DNA of 38,679 bases, taken from the NCBI GenBank assembly GCA_947631025.1, contig CANRKA010000009.1, positions 1 through 38,679 on the forward strand. The letters run 5' to 3'. Below, piece after piece: positions 25,730 to 38,679 of the stretch. The position numbers were made by a program, and so were the translations under genes. The notes under the pieces are model-generated. The model was given only the letters and a program-made list of their open reading frames with translations. It was not told the origin of the DNA and made no database searches. The DNA is from an uncultured Clostridia bacterium (GTDB taxonomy: Bacteria > Bacillota > Clostridia > TANB77 > CAG-508). The first letter of the stretch is position 1. Each line of letters begins with the position of its first letter.

Positions 25730-27856
25730 TTACAAATGTAATACACGTGACTTTATTTCTTTTGTTTTTCCTGCATTCCAGAAATTTTCTCCTAAATATC
25801 CACATGTTCTTCTTGTTACATTCATTTTGCTGTGGTCTTTGTTTCCACAATTTGGGCATTCCCATTCGTTATCATCATTTATTATTATTTCTCCATCGAA
25901 ACCACATACATGGCAATAATCTGATTTTGTATTAAATTCTGCATATTGAATATTATCGTATATAAATTTAACAACTTCTTCCAATGCCTCTAAATTATTT
26001 TTCATATTTGGAACTTCTACATATGAGATTGCTCCACCTGTTGATAATTTTTGAAAATCACTCTCAAATGCTAGTTTTTGGAATGCGTCTATTTTTTCTC
26101 TAACATCAACATGATATGAATTTGTGTAATAGCCCTTATCTGTTATATCTTTTATTACTCCATATTTTTCTTTATCTATACGGGCAAATCTGTAACATAA
26201 ACTTTCTGCTGGTGTTCCATATAATGCAAATCCTAGTCCTGTTTCTTTTTTCCATTTAACTACTGTATCTTTTAAATATTGCATAACTTTTAATGCAAAT
26301 TCTCTTCCTTCTTCTGTTGTATGAGATACGCCTTTTACTAATTTTGTTAATTCATATATTCCTATGTATCCTAAAGATAGTGTTGAATATCCACCTTTTA
26401 GTAATTTGTCTATTGTTTCTCCATGTTCTAGCCTTGCTATTGCTCCATATCTCCAGTGTATTGGGCTTGTGTCTGCTTTTGTTCCTAATAATGAATAGTG
26501 TCTGCACATTAATGCTTCTTTACATAGTTCTAATCTTTCGTCAAGTACTTCCCAGAATTTCTTTTCGTCACTTCCTGCTACAATTCCTATTTGTGGTAAA
26601 TTTATACTTACAACACCTTGGTTAAATCTTCCTTCAAATTTGTATTCTCCGTTTTCATCTTTCCATGGTGATAAGAAGCTTCTACATCCCATAGGACTAA
26701 ATACATTACCTTCGTAGTTTTCTTTCATTTTTTTAGCTGAAATGTAGTCTGGGTACATTCTTTTTGCAGAGCACTTTACTGCCATTTTTGTTAAGTAGTC
26801 ATATTTTCCACCTTTTAAGCAATTATTTTCATCTAATACATATATTAGTTTTGGAAATGCTGGTGTAACATAAACGCCTTTTTCATTTTTTATTCCTTCG
26901 TATCTTTGTTTTATAACTTCTTCTATTATCATAGCGTTTTCTTCAATATATGGGTCTCCTTCTTCTAAGTGTAAAAATAGTGTTACAAAAGGAGATTGTC
27001 CATTTGTTGTCATTAGTGTATTAATTTGGTATTGTATCGTTTGTACCCCTGCTTTAAGCTCTGTCTTTTGTCTTTCTCTTGCTATATCTTCAATAGTTTC
27101 TTCTGGTAGTTTTCCTGAATATTTATCTTCTAGTTGTTTTTTTACTTTATCATATGTTTTTCTTAAGTATTTTCCTAAGTGTTTCATATCTACAGATTGT
27201 CCACCATATTGATTACTTGCAACAGCTGCTATAATTTGTGTTGTAACTGTACATGCAACTTGGAAGCTTTTTGGACTTTCTATGAGTTTGCCATTCATAA
27301 CTGTTCCATTATCTAACATGTCTCCTATATTAATTAAACAACAGTTAAATATTGGTTGTACAAAATAGTCTGCATCGTGAAAATGTAAAATACCATCTTC
27401 ATGTGCTTTTGTTATTTTTTCAGGTAATAATAATCTTTTTGTTAAATCTCTTGATACTTCTCCTGCTATGTAATCTCTTTGTGTTGATGCTAATACAGTA
27501 TTTTTATTAGAATTTTCTTCTGCTAATTCTTTGTTTTCATTTCTAATTAATCCTAAAATTGTTTCATCTGTAGTATTACTTTTTCTAACTAATGCTCTAT
27601 TATATCTATATACTATATATTTTTTTGCTAATTCAAATTTTTCTTTTTCCATTAATTTTTGTTCTATTATATCTTGTATATCTTCAACTAACATTCTTTT
27701 TCTATTTAAATCTTGAATATCTTGTATAATTGAGTCTATATCGTCTTTAGTTGCTCTTTCTGATTTTCTTACTTCTTTATTTGCTTTTTCTATTGCTATT
27801 GCTATTTTACTTCTATCATAGTCTACTGCTCTTCCATCTCTTTTAATTACCTTCAT
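25730..27856 (-). CDS. nrdD: Anaerobic ribonucleoside-triphosphate reductase
   Basis: ATP-cone N-terminus 'KVIKRDGRAVDYDRSKIAIAIEKA', Zn site 'CHVCG..CPNC', glycyl-radical 'TRRTCGYLGENFWNAGK'. Confidence 0.97.
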   Translation of the reverse strand: MKVIKRDGRAVDYDRSKIAIAIEKANKEVRKSERATKDDIDSIIQDIQDLNRKRMLVEDIQDIIEQKLMEKEKFELAKKYIVYRYNRALVRKSNTTDETILGLIRNENKELAEENSNKNTVLASTQRDYIAGEVSRDLTKRLLLPEKITKAHEDGILHFHDADYFVQPIFNCCLINIGDMLDNGTVMNGKLIESPKSFQVACTVTTQIIAAVASNQYGGQSVDMKHLGKYLRKTYDKVKKQLEDKYSGKLPEETIEDIARERQKTELKAGVQTIQYQINTLMTTNGQSPFVTLFLHLEEGDPYIEENAMIIEEVIKQRYEGIKNEKGVYVTPAFPKLIYVLDENNCLKGGKYDYLTKMAVKCSAKRMYPDYISAKKMKENYEGNVFSPMGCRSFLSPWKDENGEYKFEGRFNQGVVSINLPQIGIVAGSDEKKFWEVLDERLELCKEALMCRHYSLLGTKADTSPIHWRYGAIARLEHGETIDKLLKGGYSTLSLGYIGIYELTKLVKGVSHTTEEGREFALKVMQYLKDTVVKWKKETGLGFALYGTPAESLCYRFARIDKEKYGVIKDITDKGYYTNSYHVDVREKIDAFQKLAFESDFQKLSTGGAISYVEVPNMKNNLEALEEVVKFIYDNIQYAEFNTKSDYCHVCGFDGEIIINDDNEWECPNCGNKDHSKMNVTRRTCGYLGENFWNAGKTKEIKSRVLHL

Positions 27857-28203
27857 AATAAATACCTCCCCTTAAGATGTTTTTATTATATATATAATTT
27901 TTATTTTTACTTGTTGCTTATGCAACTTTTTTTTAATTTTATTTTTTTAAATTGTTTTATTTGGTAAATATACCCTGTTTTTGTATTTATTACATTTATG
28001 TTACAAAATAAGCACAACTTTTCTACATAAAAAAAATTTGTATTTTTCAATAGTTTGGTATTATAGTTTAAATAATATGTTTTATAAAATTATGCATAAT
28101 TTGTTGCAATTATCACATTTTTATATTATAATATTTTAAAATTAGTTAAGTAAGAAAGATTTAAAATTATTTTTTAAAATATTAATTTTAGAATGGAGTT
28201 TAT

Positions 28204-28833
28204 ATGAAAATAAATTTTGATATTAATACATTTATAAATGATTTTTCAAAAAATTGTGCCAAATCTCAAATTAAAACCTTTCAAAAAGGTGAAATTATAA
28301 CTACATATTTAGTTAATAGAAATCAAATATGTTTTTTAATAGATGGTAGTGCAGACCTTATAAGATATGAATCTAATGGAACTCAAAGTATTATAGAACA
28401 TTTTTCCGAAACAGATTTATTTGGAGAGGTTTTCTACGAATTAACTACAAATAATGAACTTTTTGTTATTGCAAGAAAAAATTGCAAAGTACTGTTTTTC
28501 CCTTATGACAATTTTCATAAAAAATGCAAAAAAAATTGTAAGTTTCACGAAACATTAGTTACTTCGTTACCAGATTTAATATTAAAAAAATCTATTTCTT
28601 TAAATACTAGAATTGAAGTTTTATCACAAAGATCTATAAGAGATAAACTTTTAAAATACTTTAATATTATGTCTGCAAGATCTTTAAATAAAACTTTTTA
28701 CTTAAATTTTTCTTTAACAGATTTAGCAGATTATTTAAGTATAGATAGAAGTGCTATGATGAGAGAACTTAAAAATCTGCAAGATGATAAAATTATTGTA
28801 AAAGAAAAAAATAAGATTATGCTACTTGCATAA
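28204..28833 (+). CDS. Crp/Fnr family transcriptional regulator
   Basis: cNMP-binding fold plus C-terminal HTH 'LTDLADYLSIDRSAMMRELKNLQDDKII'. Confidence 0.92.
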   Translation: MKINFDINTFINDFSKNCAKSQIKTFQKGEIITTYLVNRNQICFLIDGSADLIRYESNGTQSIIEHFSETDLFGEVFYELTTNNELFVIARKNCKVLFFPYDNFHKKCKKNCKFHETLVTSLPDLILKKSISLNTRIEVLSQRSIRDKLLKYFNIMSARSLNKTFYLNFSLTDLADYLSIDRSAMMRELKNLQDDKIIVKEKNKIMLLA

Positions 28834-28846
28834 TCTTATTTTTTTC
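28804..28846. terminator. Perfect 19-bp bidirectional terminator between crp/fnr and ftsH
   Basis: GAAAAAAATAAGATTATGC-TACTT-GCATAATCTTATTTTTTTC. Confidence 0.85.
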
Positions 28847-28884
28847 TTTATATAACATATATAATAAAATACGTTATTTTAGAT

Positions 28885-30687
28885 TTATTGTGCGAATATT
28901 TCGTCAAATTCTTCGCCTTCTATTTTTTCTTTTTCTAGTAAAACTTTTGCAACTGCATGTAATTTATCTATATGTTCATTTAATATTTCTATTGCTTTTT
29001 CATATCCTTTATCTATAATTCTTTTTGTTTCTACATCTACTAGTGCAGCTGTTTCTTCTGAATATTCTTTTCCTTGTGCAAAGTCTCTTCCTAAAAATAC
29101 CTCTTCTTGGCTAGAACCTAACATCATTGCACCAATTCTATCACTCATTCCATATTTTGTTACCATACTTCTTGCAATTTTTGTTGCTCTTTCTATATCA
29201 TTACTTGCTCCCGTAGATATATCATTTAATATTAACTTCTCTGCAACTCTACCACCTAACAATGATACAATATTTTCCTCCATCTCTGTTTTAGACATAA
29301 ATGATTTGTCTTCTGTTGGACGATACATTGTATATCCTCCTGCCATTCCTCTTGGTACTATTGATATTTGATGTACAGCATCTTGTGTTGGTAAAAATCT
29401 ACTAACTACTGCATGACCTGCTTCGTGATATGCTACAAGTTTATTTTCTTTTTCACTTCTTACTCTAGATTTCTTTTCTGGACCCATAGTAACTTTTACC
29501 ATAGCATCTTCTATTTCTTTCATTCCTATTACATCTAGATTTCTTCTTGCTGCAAGTAATGCTGCTTCATTTAGTACATTTTCTAAATCTGCACCTGCAA
29601 ATCCTGCAGTATTTCTTGCTATTACTTTTAAATCTATATCTTCACCTAATTTTTTCTTTCTAGAATGTACTTCTAATATTTGCTCTCTTGCTTTTACGTC
29701 TGGACTAGATACTACTATTTGTCTATCAAATCTTCCTGGTCTTAGTAATGCTTTATCTAATACGTCTGGTCTATTTGTAGCTGCCATTACTATTACACCC
29801 TCGTTTGCACTAAATCCATCCATTTCTACTAATAATTGATTTAATGTTTGTTCTCTTTCATCATGTCCGCCTCCAAGTCCTGCTCCTCTTTGACGTCCTA
29901 CTGCATCTATTTCATCTATAAATATTATACAAGGTGCATTTTTCTTTGCTTGTTCGAATAAGTCTCTTACTCTAGAAGCTCCTACACCAACAAACATTTC
30001 TACAAAGTCTGAACCACTTATAATAAAGAATGGTACTCCTGCCTCTCCTGCTACTGCTTTTGCAAGAAGAGTTTTTCCTGTTCCTGGTTGACCTACTAAA
30101 AGAACTCCTTTTGGTATTCTAGCTCCCATATCTGTGAATTTTTTTGGTGTTTTTAAAAACTCTACTATTTCTTGTAATTCTTCTTTTTCTTCGTCTACAC
30201 CAGCAACATCGTCAAATGTTACTTTTGATTTTGTATCTCCATTTAATAATCTTGCTTTACTCTTTCCAAATGACATTGTTTTACTTCCACCTTGATTAGA
30301 TGGATTCATTAACAAAAACCAGAAAAGAATAAATATAATTGCAATTCCAAATGGTGATAATAAAGAAAGTATTGTAATAAAAATAGATTCAGACTTTTCT
30401 GTTAAAGTAAAGTTTCCTGCAACTAATCCTTCATTTGCATAGTTCATAAAGCTTTCCAAATTTGGAATATTAACTTCCTTCTTAATAGATTGACCTTTTA
30501 ATTCTACATAAGCTCTTGAACCATCTGATTGAATTTCTATATTTGTAACTGTTCCTTGTTCCATTGCAGATACTAATTCAGAATATGTCATTTTTGTTTC
30601 TGAGTTATCTAAAATTGCAGATACCAGAACAACAAAAATTACTCCTATTATTAACCACATAGCTAATGTCTTTATACCATTCTTCAA
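28885..30687 (-). CDS. ftsH: ATP-dependent zinc metalloprotease FtsH
   Basis: '[18 protein letters not shown]', 'HEAGH'; TTG start at 30687 behind AAGGAGG. Confidence 0.97.
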   Translation of the reverse strand: MKNGIKTLAMWLIIGVIFVVLVSAILDNSETKMTYSELVSAMEQGTVTNIEIQSDGSRAYVELKGQSIKKEVNIPNLESFMNYANEGLVAGNFTLTEKSESIFITILSLLSPFGIAIIFILFWFLLMNPSNQGGSKTMSFGKSKARLLNGDTKSKVTFDDVAGVDEEKEELQEIVEFLKTPKKFTDMGARIPKGVLLVGQPGTGKTLLAKAVAGEAGVPFFIISGSDFVEMFVGVGASRVRDLFEQAKKNAPCIIFIDEIDAVGRQRGAGLGGGHDEREQTLNQLLVEMDGFSANEGVIVMAATNRPDVLDKALLRPGRFDRQIVVSSPDVKAREQILEVHSRKKKLGEDIDLKVIARNTAGFAGADLENVLNEAALLAARRNLDVIGMKEIEDAMVKVTMGPEKKSRVRSEKENKLVAYHEAGHAVVSRFLPTQDAVHQISIVPRGMAGGYTMYRPTEDKSFMSKTEMEENIVSLLGGRVAEKLILNDISTGASNDIERATKIARSMVTKYGMSDRIGAMMLGSSQEEVFLGRDFAQGKEYSEETAALVDVETKRIIDKGYEKAIEILNEHIDKLHAVAKVLLEKEKIEGEEFDEIFAQ

Positions 30688-30912
30688 TTTGTTTTCCTCC
30701 TTAAATAATATGCTAAAACATATATTTTGTTTTTGTAAAAAGCCTGAGCTACACTTCAACCTGGCTTTATTTCGCAGAGATGTAACCCTACCTTAAATCA
30801 TTTAAATTTTATGTTTGAAATATAACATACATAAATTTCAATTTCAATAGTTTTTTATAAAGTTTTTCTTTGTAACAGTTGTGTTACAAGGGTTTTGCTA
30901 CGGAAGTTTGGC

Positions 30913-31962
30913 TTAAGCTGTAAAAAAAATTTTACCTTTTTTTATATAAATTTTTATTCCTTTATGTGGAGTTAAATATTTGTTTCCAATGTTTCTTTTA
31001 CATAATTTTATAATATCATCTATATGTATCTTCTCAATATTATTTACATTTCCGTATACTTTCCTTATAGTATATAAAATTATTTTTCTTTTTATTACAA
31101 TATCTTGCTTATTAAACTTTTTTAAATCTAAAATTATTGTTTTATTTGGCATTGTATTTTTTAAATCGCCTAAAGCTACATCTTCTATGTCGCTTTTAAC
31201 TATTTTATTGTCCTCAATAACCAAATCTTCATATATATTATTGACTATTTTTTCTAAATAATTCTGTTCTTCTTCTGTAATTACAGATAATTTTTTTATT
31301 GATTCTGTAATATTTGGGTTAAACTCCTCTTTTATTAATGGTATTAATTTATTTCTTATTTTATTTCTAGTATAGATATTATCAAAATTTGATTTATCTA
31401 TTTTTGGGTTTAGGTTATTTTCTCTGCAATATTGTTCTATTTGGTCTCTATTTATTTCTATTAGTGGTCTAATATATTTGTCTTCTCTAATTGCTTCTAT
31501 TCCTATTAATCCTAAAGGTCCACATCCTCTTATTATATTCATTAAGATTGTCTCTGCCTTATCATTTAGATTATGGGCTATTGCAATTTTAGAAGAATTT
31601 GTCTTGTTCATTACTTCATTGAAAAATTCATATCTTATTTTTCTTCCTGTTTCTTCTGTTCCTATTTTTAATTTTTCTGCTATTTCTTTTACTTTTTCAT
31701 TCCTTACAAAACATTCTATTCCGTTTTTATTACAAAAATCTTGAACATATTTTGTTTCATCATCAGCTTCTTTTCTTAGTCCATGATTAACGTGTGCTAC
31801 ATATATTTTGAATTTTAAATCTATTGTCTCATCTTTATTAATTTCAATTAAGTTATTTAATAAGCACATAGAATCTGGCCCACCAGACACAGCTACTACA
31901 ATGCCTTCACCAGATTCTATCATATTATATTTTATTATTGTTTTTAAAATTTTATCTAACAT
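30913..31962 (-). CDS. tilS: tRNA(Ile)-lysidine synthase
   Basis: PP-loop 'VAVSGGPDSMCLL'; 'AHVNHGLR'; 'AIAHNLNDKAETILMNIIRGCG'. Confidence 0.95.
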   Translation of the reverse strand: MLDKILKTIIKYNMIESGEGIVVAVSGGPDSMCLLNNLIEINKDETIDLKFKIYVAHVNHGLRKEADDETKYVQDFCNKNGIECFVRNEKVKEIAEKLKIGTEETGRKIRYEFFNEVMNKTNSSKIAIAHNLNDKAETILMNIIRGCGPLGLIGIEAIREDKYIRPLIEINRDQIEQYCRENNLNPKIDKSNFDNIYTRNKIRNKLIPLIKEEFNPNITESIKKLSVITEEEQNYLEKIVNNIYEDLVIEDNKIVKSDIEDVALGDLKNTMPNKTIILDLKKFNKQDIVIKRKIILYTIRKVYGNVNNIEKIHIDDIIKLCKRNIGNKYLTPHKGIKIYIKKGKIFFTA

Positions 31963-32039
31963 TATTCTCCTTTTTGTGGGACTTTGCTTTTGCTAGTCCT
32001 CCTTATATTATTTGACACATGTTTATTTATAATATTTTT

Positions 32040-33371
32040 TTATTCGTGATAGCGGTCTATATTTCCAAATTTTGTATAATTTCCTAACCAATATAACTGC
32101 GTTGTTCCTGTAGAACCTGACCTATTTTTTGCTATCATTAACTCTGCTTTATTTTTATTTTCACTTTCAGGATTATAATAATCATCTCTATATAAAAACA
32201 TAACTATATCTGCATCTTGCTCTATTGCTCCAGACTCACGCAAGTCTGAAAGCATAGGTCTTTTATCTTCTCTTTTCTCCGCACCACGTGATAATTGAGA
32301 AAGCGCAATTACAGGAACATTTAATTCCCTTGCTAATAATTTTAAAGAACGACTTATTTCGGAAATCTCGTTTTCACGACTACCATTTCTTCTTCCATTA
32401 CCTTGTATTAATTGTAAATAATCTACTACAACCAGACCTAATCCTTTTTCTAATTTTAGTTTTCTACATCTAGCTCTTATTTCCATAGAAGAAATATCTC
32501 CTGTATCGTCTATATATATATTTGCATCTGATAATGTGCCCAAAGATTCTGCTATTTTAGCCCAATCAGAATCTTCTAATTTTCCTGTTCTTATTTTATT
32601 ACTATCTACCATTGCTTCACTTGATAATATTCTGTTTGCTAATTGTTCTTTTGGCATTTCCAAACTAAAAATTGCTACTGGTAAATTTTCTTTAATTGCA
32701 ACATGTGTTGCTATATTTAAAGCTAGAGCAGTTTTTCCCATACCAGGTCTTGCTGCAAGTACTATTAATTCTGAACCATGAAGTCCTGTAGTTTTTTTAT
32801 CTAAATCATAAAACCCTGTAGATATTCCAGATAATGCCCCTTTTTGATTATATAATTTTTCTAGGTTTGTAAAAGAATCTATCAAAACCTCTTTTATAGG
32901 AATATATCCTTTTACATTTCTTCCTTGTATCATATTAAATATTTTTTTCTCTGCATTATCTACTATATCTTCTACTTCTTCGGTTTGGTCATATCCTATA
33001 TCTATAATTTCGTTTGCAGTTTTAATTAAATTACGTAATACAGCTTTTTCTTCAACAATTTTTATATATTTTTCAACATTTGCAGTAGTTGGAACCTTTT
33101 CTGGCAATTCAACAATATACTCAAGTCCACCAACTTTTTCTAAATTTCCATTAGTTTGGAGTTCGTTTTTTAATGTTATTACATCTATTGGTTCAGCTCT
33201 GTTATATAAACTTAAAATTGCAGAATATATTAATTTGTTATCTTCTCTATAAAAAGCATCTTCCTTTAATTTTTCTATTGCACTAATTACTGCATCTTTA
33301 TCTGTAAGCATGCTTCCAATAACTGCTTGTTCCGCTTCTATATCATGTGGTGGTATTTTTCCTAAATCCAT
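32040..33371 (-). CDS. dnaB: Replicative DNA helicase
   Basis: 'PPHDIEAEQAVIGSML', 'AARPGMGKTALALNIA', 'SQLSRGAEKREDKRPMLSDLRESGAIEQDADIVMFLYRDDYY'. Confidence 0.98.
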   Translation of the reverse strand: MDLGKIPPHDIEAEQAVIGSMLTDKDAVISAIEKLKEDAFYREDNKLIYSAILSLYNRAEPIDVITLKNELQTNGNLEKVGGLEYIVELPEKVPTTANVEKYIKIVEEKAVLRNLIKTANEIIDIGYDQTEEVEDIVDNAEKKIFNMIQGRNVKGYIPIKEVLIDSFTNLEKLYNQKGALSGISTGFYDLDKKTTGLHGSELIVLAARPGMGKTALALNIATHVAIKENLPVAIFSLEMPKEQLANRILSSEAMVDSNKIRTGKLEDSDWAKIAESLGTLSDANIYIDDTGDISSMEIRARCRKLKLEKGLGLVVVDYLQLIQGNGRRNGSRENEISEISRSLKLLARELNVPVIALSQLSRGAEKREDKRPMLSDLRESGAIEQDADIVMFLYRDDYYNPESENKNKAELMIAKNRSGSTGTTQLYWLGNYTKFGNIDRYHE

Positions 33372-33422
33372 GATTATTTCTCCTAACATTTTTATTGTTT
33401 GATAATTATTTATACAAATACT

Positions 33423-33869
33423 TTATTGTGATATTACATTTAATTTAATTTCTCCTACTACGCCTTCGTATAATTTTGCATTTATTGTAAATACACCTAT
33501 ATTCTTTATTGTTTCTTTTAATTCTATTTTCTTTTTATCTATTTTTATTTGATATTGTTTTTCAAGCTCTTCAGAAATTTCTTTTGCTGTAACTCCTCCA
33601 AATATTCTACCATTTTCTCCTGATTTTACTTTTAAAGTTAATGTTATATTTTTTAATTTATCTTTTATTTGTGTTGCATTTTCTTTTTCTACATCTTTTT
33701 TGTGTTGTTTAGAGTCATTTCTACCTTGCAATTTGCTTAAATTTTCTGTATTTGCTTCAACAGCCTTCTTTTTAGGTAATAAAAAATTTCTTGCATATCC
33801 ATCACTTGCATTTATTACTTCGTCTTTTTTTCCTACACCTTTTATGTCTTGCATTAAAATTACTTTCAT
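33423..33869 (-). CDS. rplI: 50S ribosomal protein L9
   Basis: 'MKVILMQDIKGVGKKDEVINASDGYARNFLLPKKKA'. Confidence 0.98.
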   Translation of the reverse strand: MKVILMQDIKGVGKKDEVINASDGYARNFLLPKKKAVEANTENLSKLQGRNDSKQHKKDVEKENATQIKDKLKNITLTLKVKSGENGRIFGGVTAKEISEELEKQYQIKIDKKKIELKETIKNIGVFTINAKLYEGVVGEIKLNVISQ

Positions 33870-33883
33870 TGTTTGCCTCCTTT

Positions 33884-35899
33884 TTACATGTTTTCTTCAA
33901 AGTATTCATCTATTTTTTCTATTAGTAATTGTTTTGCATTTTCTATTGTTTCGTTCTCCATTTGCGCTCCTGCTAAGGTTATATGACCTCCACCGCCTAG
34001 TTTTTCTAATATTAATTGTACATTTATATCTCCTATTGACCTTCCACTTATGCAAACTTTATTATCTACTTTTCCTAGTACAAATGATGTTGTTATGTTT
34101 GAAATTGTAAGTAGTTCATCTGCGGCTTTTGCACACATAATTCCTGCATCTTTTTCTTCTTCATATACTGAAATTGCAATTGTATCTTTAATAATTTCAG
34201 AATTTTCTACTATCTTAGAAATAGCATTATATGTATCTAAGTCACTTTGGAACCATTTTTTTACTTTTACTATGTCTATACCACCCTTACGTAAGTATGC
34301 TGCCGCCTCGAAAGTTCTCACTCCTGTTTTAAATGTAAAATTCTTTGTATCTACCATAATTCCGGCATACAAACTTTCTATTTCTATTGTTTTTAATTTT
34401 ACATCTTTTTCTGTATATTGAAGTATCTCTGTAACTAATTCTGCTGCAGATGATGCGTATACTTCTTGAAATGTAAGAATAGCATTTTCTATATAGTCTG
34501 TACTTCTTCTGTGATGGTCTATTATAACTTGTTTTTCTGTTTTTTCTAATAATTCTGGTATTTCAACATATGTTTTTTTATGAGTATCTACAATAATTAA
34601 TAATGTTTCTGGTGATATTTTTTCTAGAGCCTCGTTTTTATTTATAATTACTTCTTTGTATTCTTCATCACTTTTTAATATTTCTATAAAGTTTTTTAGG
34701 GCCAATCCCTTTGTATTGTTTACAATAAAAGCTTCTTTTCCTAAACTTTTTGCTAGTCTATATACACCTAAACTAGAACCTATTGAATCCATATCTCCAT
34801 TTACATGTCCCATTACCATTACATTTTTGCTATTTGTTATTAATTCTTCTAAGGCATGTGCAAACATTCTTGCTTTAACTTTTGTTCTTTTTTCTACCTC
34901 TTGTGTTGTTCCTCCAAAGAATTTATATTTTCCATTTGCTCTTATAACAGCTTGATCTCCACCTCTACCAAGTACAATATCTAAAGCTGCTAATGCTGTT
35001 TCGTATTTTTCGTAATTTGTTTCTCCCTCATCTGAAATTGCTATACTTAAAGTTAATTGTATTCTTCCTTCTATGTCTATTTCTTTTATTAAATCTAATA
35101 TTTCAAATTTATTTTCTTGTAATTGTTCTAGATATTTATGTTCAAACACATATATAAATGTATTTCTTTCTGTTTTTATCATTAATCCTTTTGTTTCAGA
35201 TGCCCAATCGTATAATTTTTGTTCTAATTGTGCAATAATTCTTGGTCTATCTTCATTTGGTATTCTTTGTATTATTTCTTCATAATTATCTACAGTAATA
35301 ATTCCTATACATTGGCTTTCATCTATATATTTTTGATTTGTTTTTATCTGTTCTGTAATATCTATAAAATATAATATAGACATATATTCTTCATTTTTAT
35401 GCTTTTTATCACTATTTTTAGATTTTACATATTCTCCTAAAATTTTATATGTGCTATTTCCTATTTTTATTTGTTTTTCTATTTTTCTGTTTTTAGAGTC
35501 TTTATTATTTTGTATATCTAATTTTATTTCTTTTATTAAATCTTGTATATAATTTTTTATATCTATATTAGCAAATTCGTATACAAATTTTGAACTTCTC
35601 CAAATAATACTTCCATCTGTTTCGATTATTATTAATGGAAACGGTGAATTTATTAAAGTTTTTTTAGCAGTTGAATCCATTGTAATTAATAGTTCTTGAA
35701 CATGATTAGAAATTTCTTTATTTTTTCTGTTATCTGTCCAAAATGTATATGTAATTATTAATAAATATATTAATATTCCTGGTAAAATAAACTTTGTATC
35801 ATAAATACAAATTATAATAAATAATATTGCTATTATAATTAAATATATTTTTGTTTTTGATAACAAACCATTAAAAAAATCTTTTTTATTTTTAAGCAT
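33884..35899 (-). CDS. gdpP: GdpP/PdeA-type cyclic-di-AMP phosphodiesterase (PAS, degenerate GGDEF, DHH-DHHA1)
   Basis: Two N-terminal TMs; 'ALDIVLGRGGDQAVIRANGKYKFFGG'; 'VMGHVNGDMDSIGSSLG'; 'IDHHRRS'; 'GGGGHITLAGAQM'. Confidence 0.95.
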   Translation of the reverse strand: MLKNKKDFFNGLLSKTKIYLIIIAILFIIICIYDTKFILPGILIYLLIITYTFWTDNRKNKEISNHVQELLITMDSTAKKTLINSPFPLIIIETDGSIIWRSSKFVYEFANIDIKNYIQDLIKEIKLDIQNNKDSKNRKIEKQIKIGNSTYKILGEYVKSKNSDKKHKNEEYMSILYFIDITEQIKTNQKYIDESQCIGIITVDNYEEIIQRIPNEDRPRIIAQLEQKLYDWASETKGLMIKTERNTFIYVFEHKYLEQLQENKFEILDLIKEIDIEGRIQLTLSIAISDEGETNYEKYETALAALDIVLGRGGDQAVIRANGKYKFFGGTTQEVEKRTKVKARMFAHALEELITNSKNVMVMGHVNGDMDSIGSSLGVYRLAKSLGKEAFIVNNTKGLALKNFIEILKSDEEYKEVIINKNEALEKISPETLLIIVDTHKKTYVEIPELLEKTEKQVIIDHHRRSTDYIENAILTFQEVYASSAAELVTEILQYTEKDVKLKTIEIESLYAGIMVDTKNFTFKTGVRTFEAAAYLRKGGIDIVKVKKWFQSDLDTYNAISKIVENSEIIKDTIAISVYEEEKDAGIMCAKAADELLTISNITTSFVLGKVDNKVCISGRSIGDINVQLILEKLGGGGHITLAGAQMENETIENAKQLLIEKIDEYFEENM

Positions 35900-35972
35900 A
35901 AATTGCCCTCTTTCTTCATATTTTCATACCCTTTTATTTTACATAAAAATAAGGGTTTTGTCAAATAAAAAA

Positions 35973-35990
35973 ACCGCCATATTTGGCGAT
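35973..35990 (-). terminator. rpoC intrinsic terminator
   Basis: Minus strand ATCGCCA-AATA-TGGCGGTTTTTTT. Confidence 0.85.
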
Positions 35991-36001
35991 TTCTTATTAT
36001 T

Positions 36002-38679
<2,678 letters not shown>

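Noticed and set aside
30688-30759. N-terminal extension of FtsH ([23 protein letters not shown])
   Set aside because: It translates through the AAGGAGG SD; TTG at 30687 is a better start.

Overview
AT-rich Firmicutes/Clostridia-like chromosomal segment, almost entirely minus-strand coding. The right half (about 21.8-38.7 kb) is ordinary core genome: rpoC (cut by the window end and frameshifted near 38477), gdpP, rplI, dnaB, tilS, ftsH, a plus-strand Crp/Fnr regulator, nrdD, nrdG, rpsU, an M16 peptidase pair and a small Spo0E-like gene. The left edge (1-3.1 kb) is accessory: a Bro-N-like N-terminus, a four-helix-bundle (S23/bAvd-type) gene behind a hairpin-rich leader, a truncated ORF6N gene, and a divergent pair of uncharacterised genes with palindromic operator-like sites. 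The most interesting part is about 3.2-21.3 kb. It is a large minus-strand cluster with Gram-positive type IV secretion hallmarks: three VirB2/TrbC-like pilin-like proteins, PrgI, a split VirB4 and a VirB6/TrbL-like channel. Three TM-anchored (probably NTF2/VirB8-like) proteins follow, interleaved with cell-wall hydrolases, then a D-Ala-D-Ala carboxypeptidase, a G5/SH3/glucosaminidase protein and a soluble acidic orphan protein. No relaxase, VirD4 coupling ATPase, integrase or att/tRNA context is visible, so a non-conjugative (secretion or surface) machine is a reasonable hypothesis. All family calls come from reading the sequence; no searches were run.
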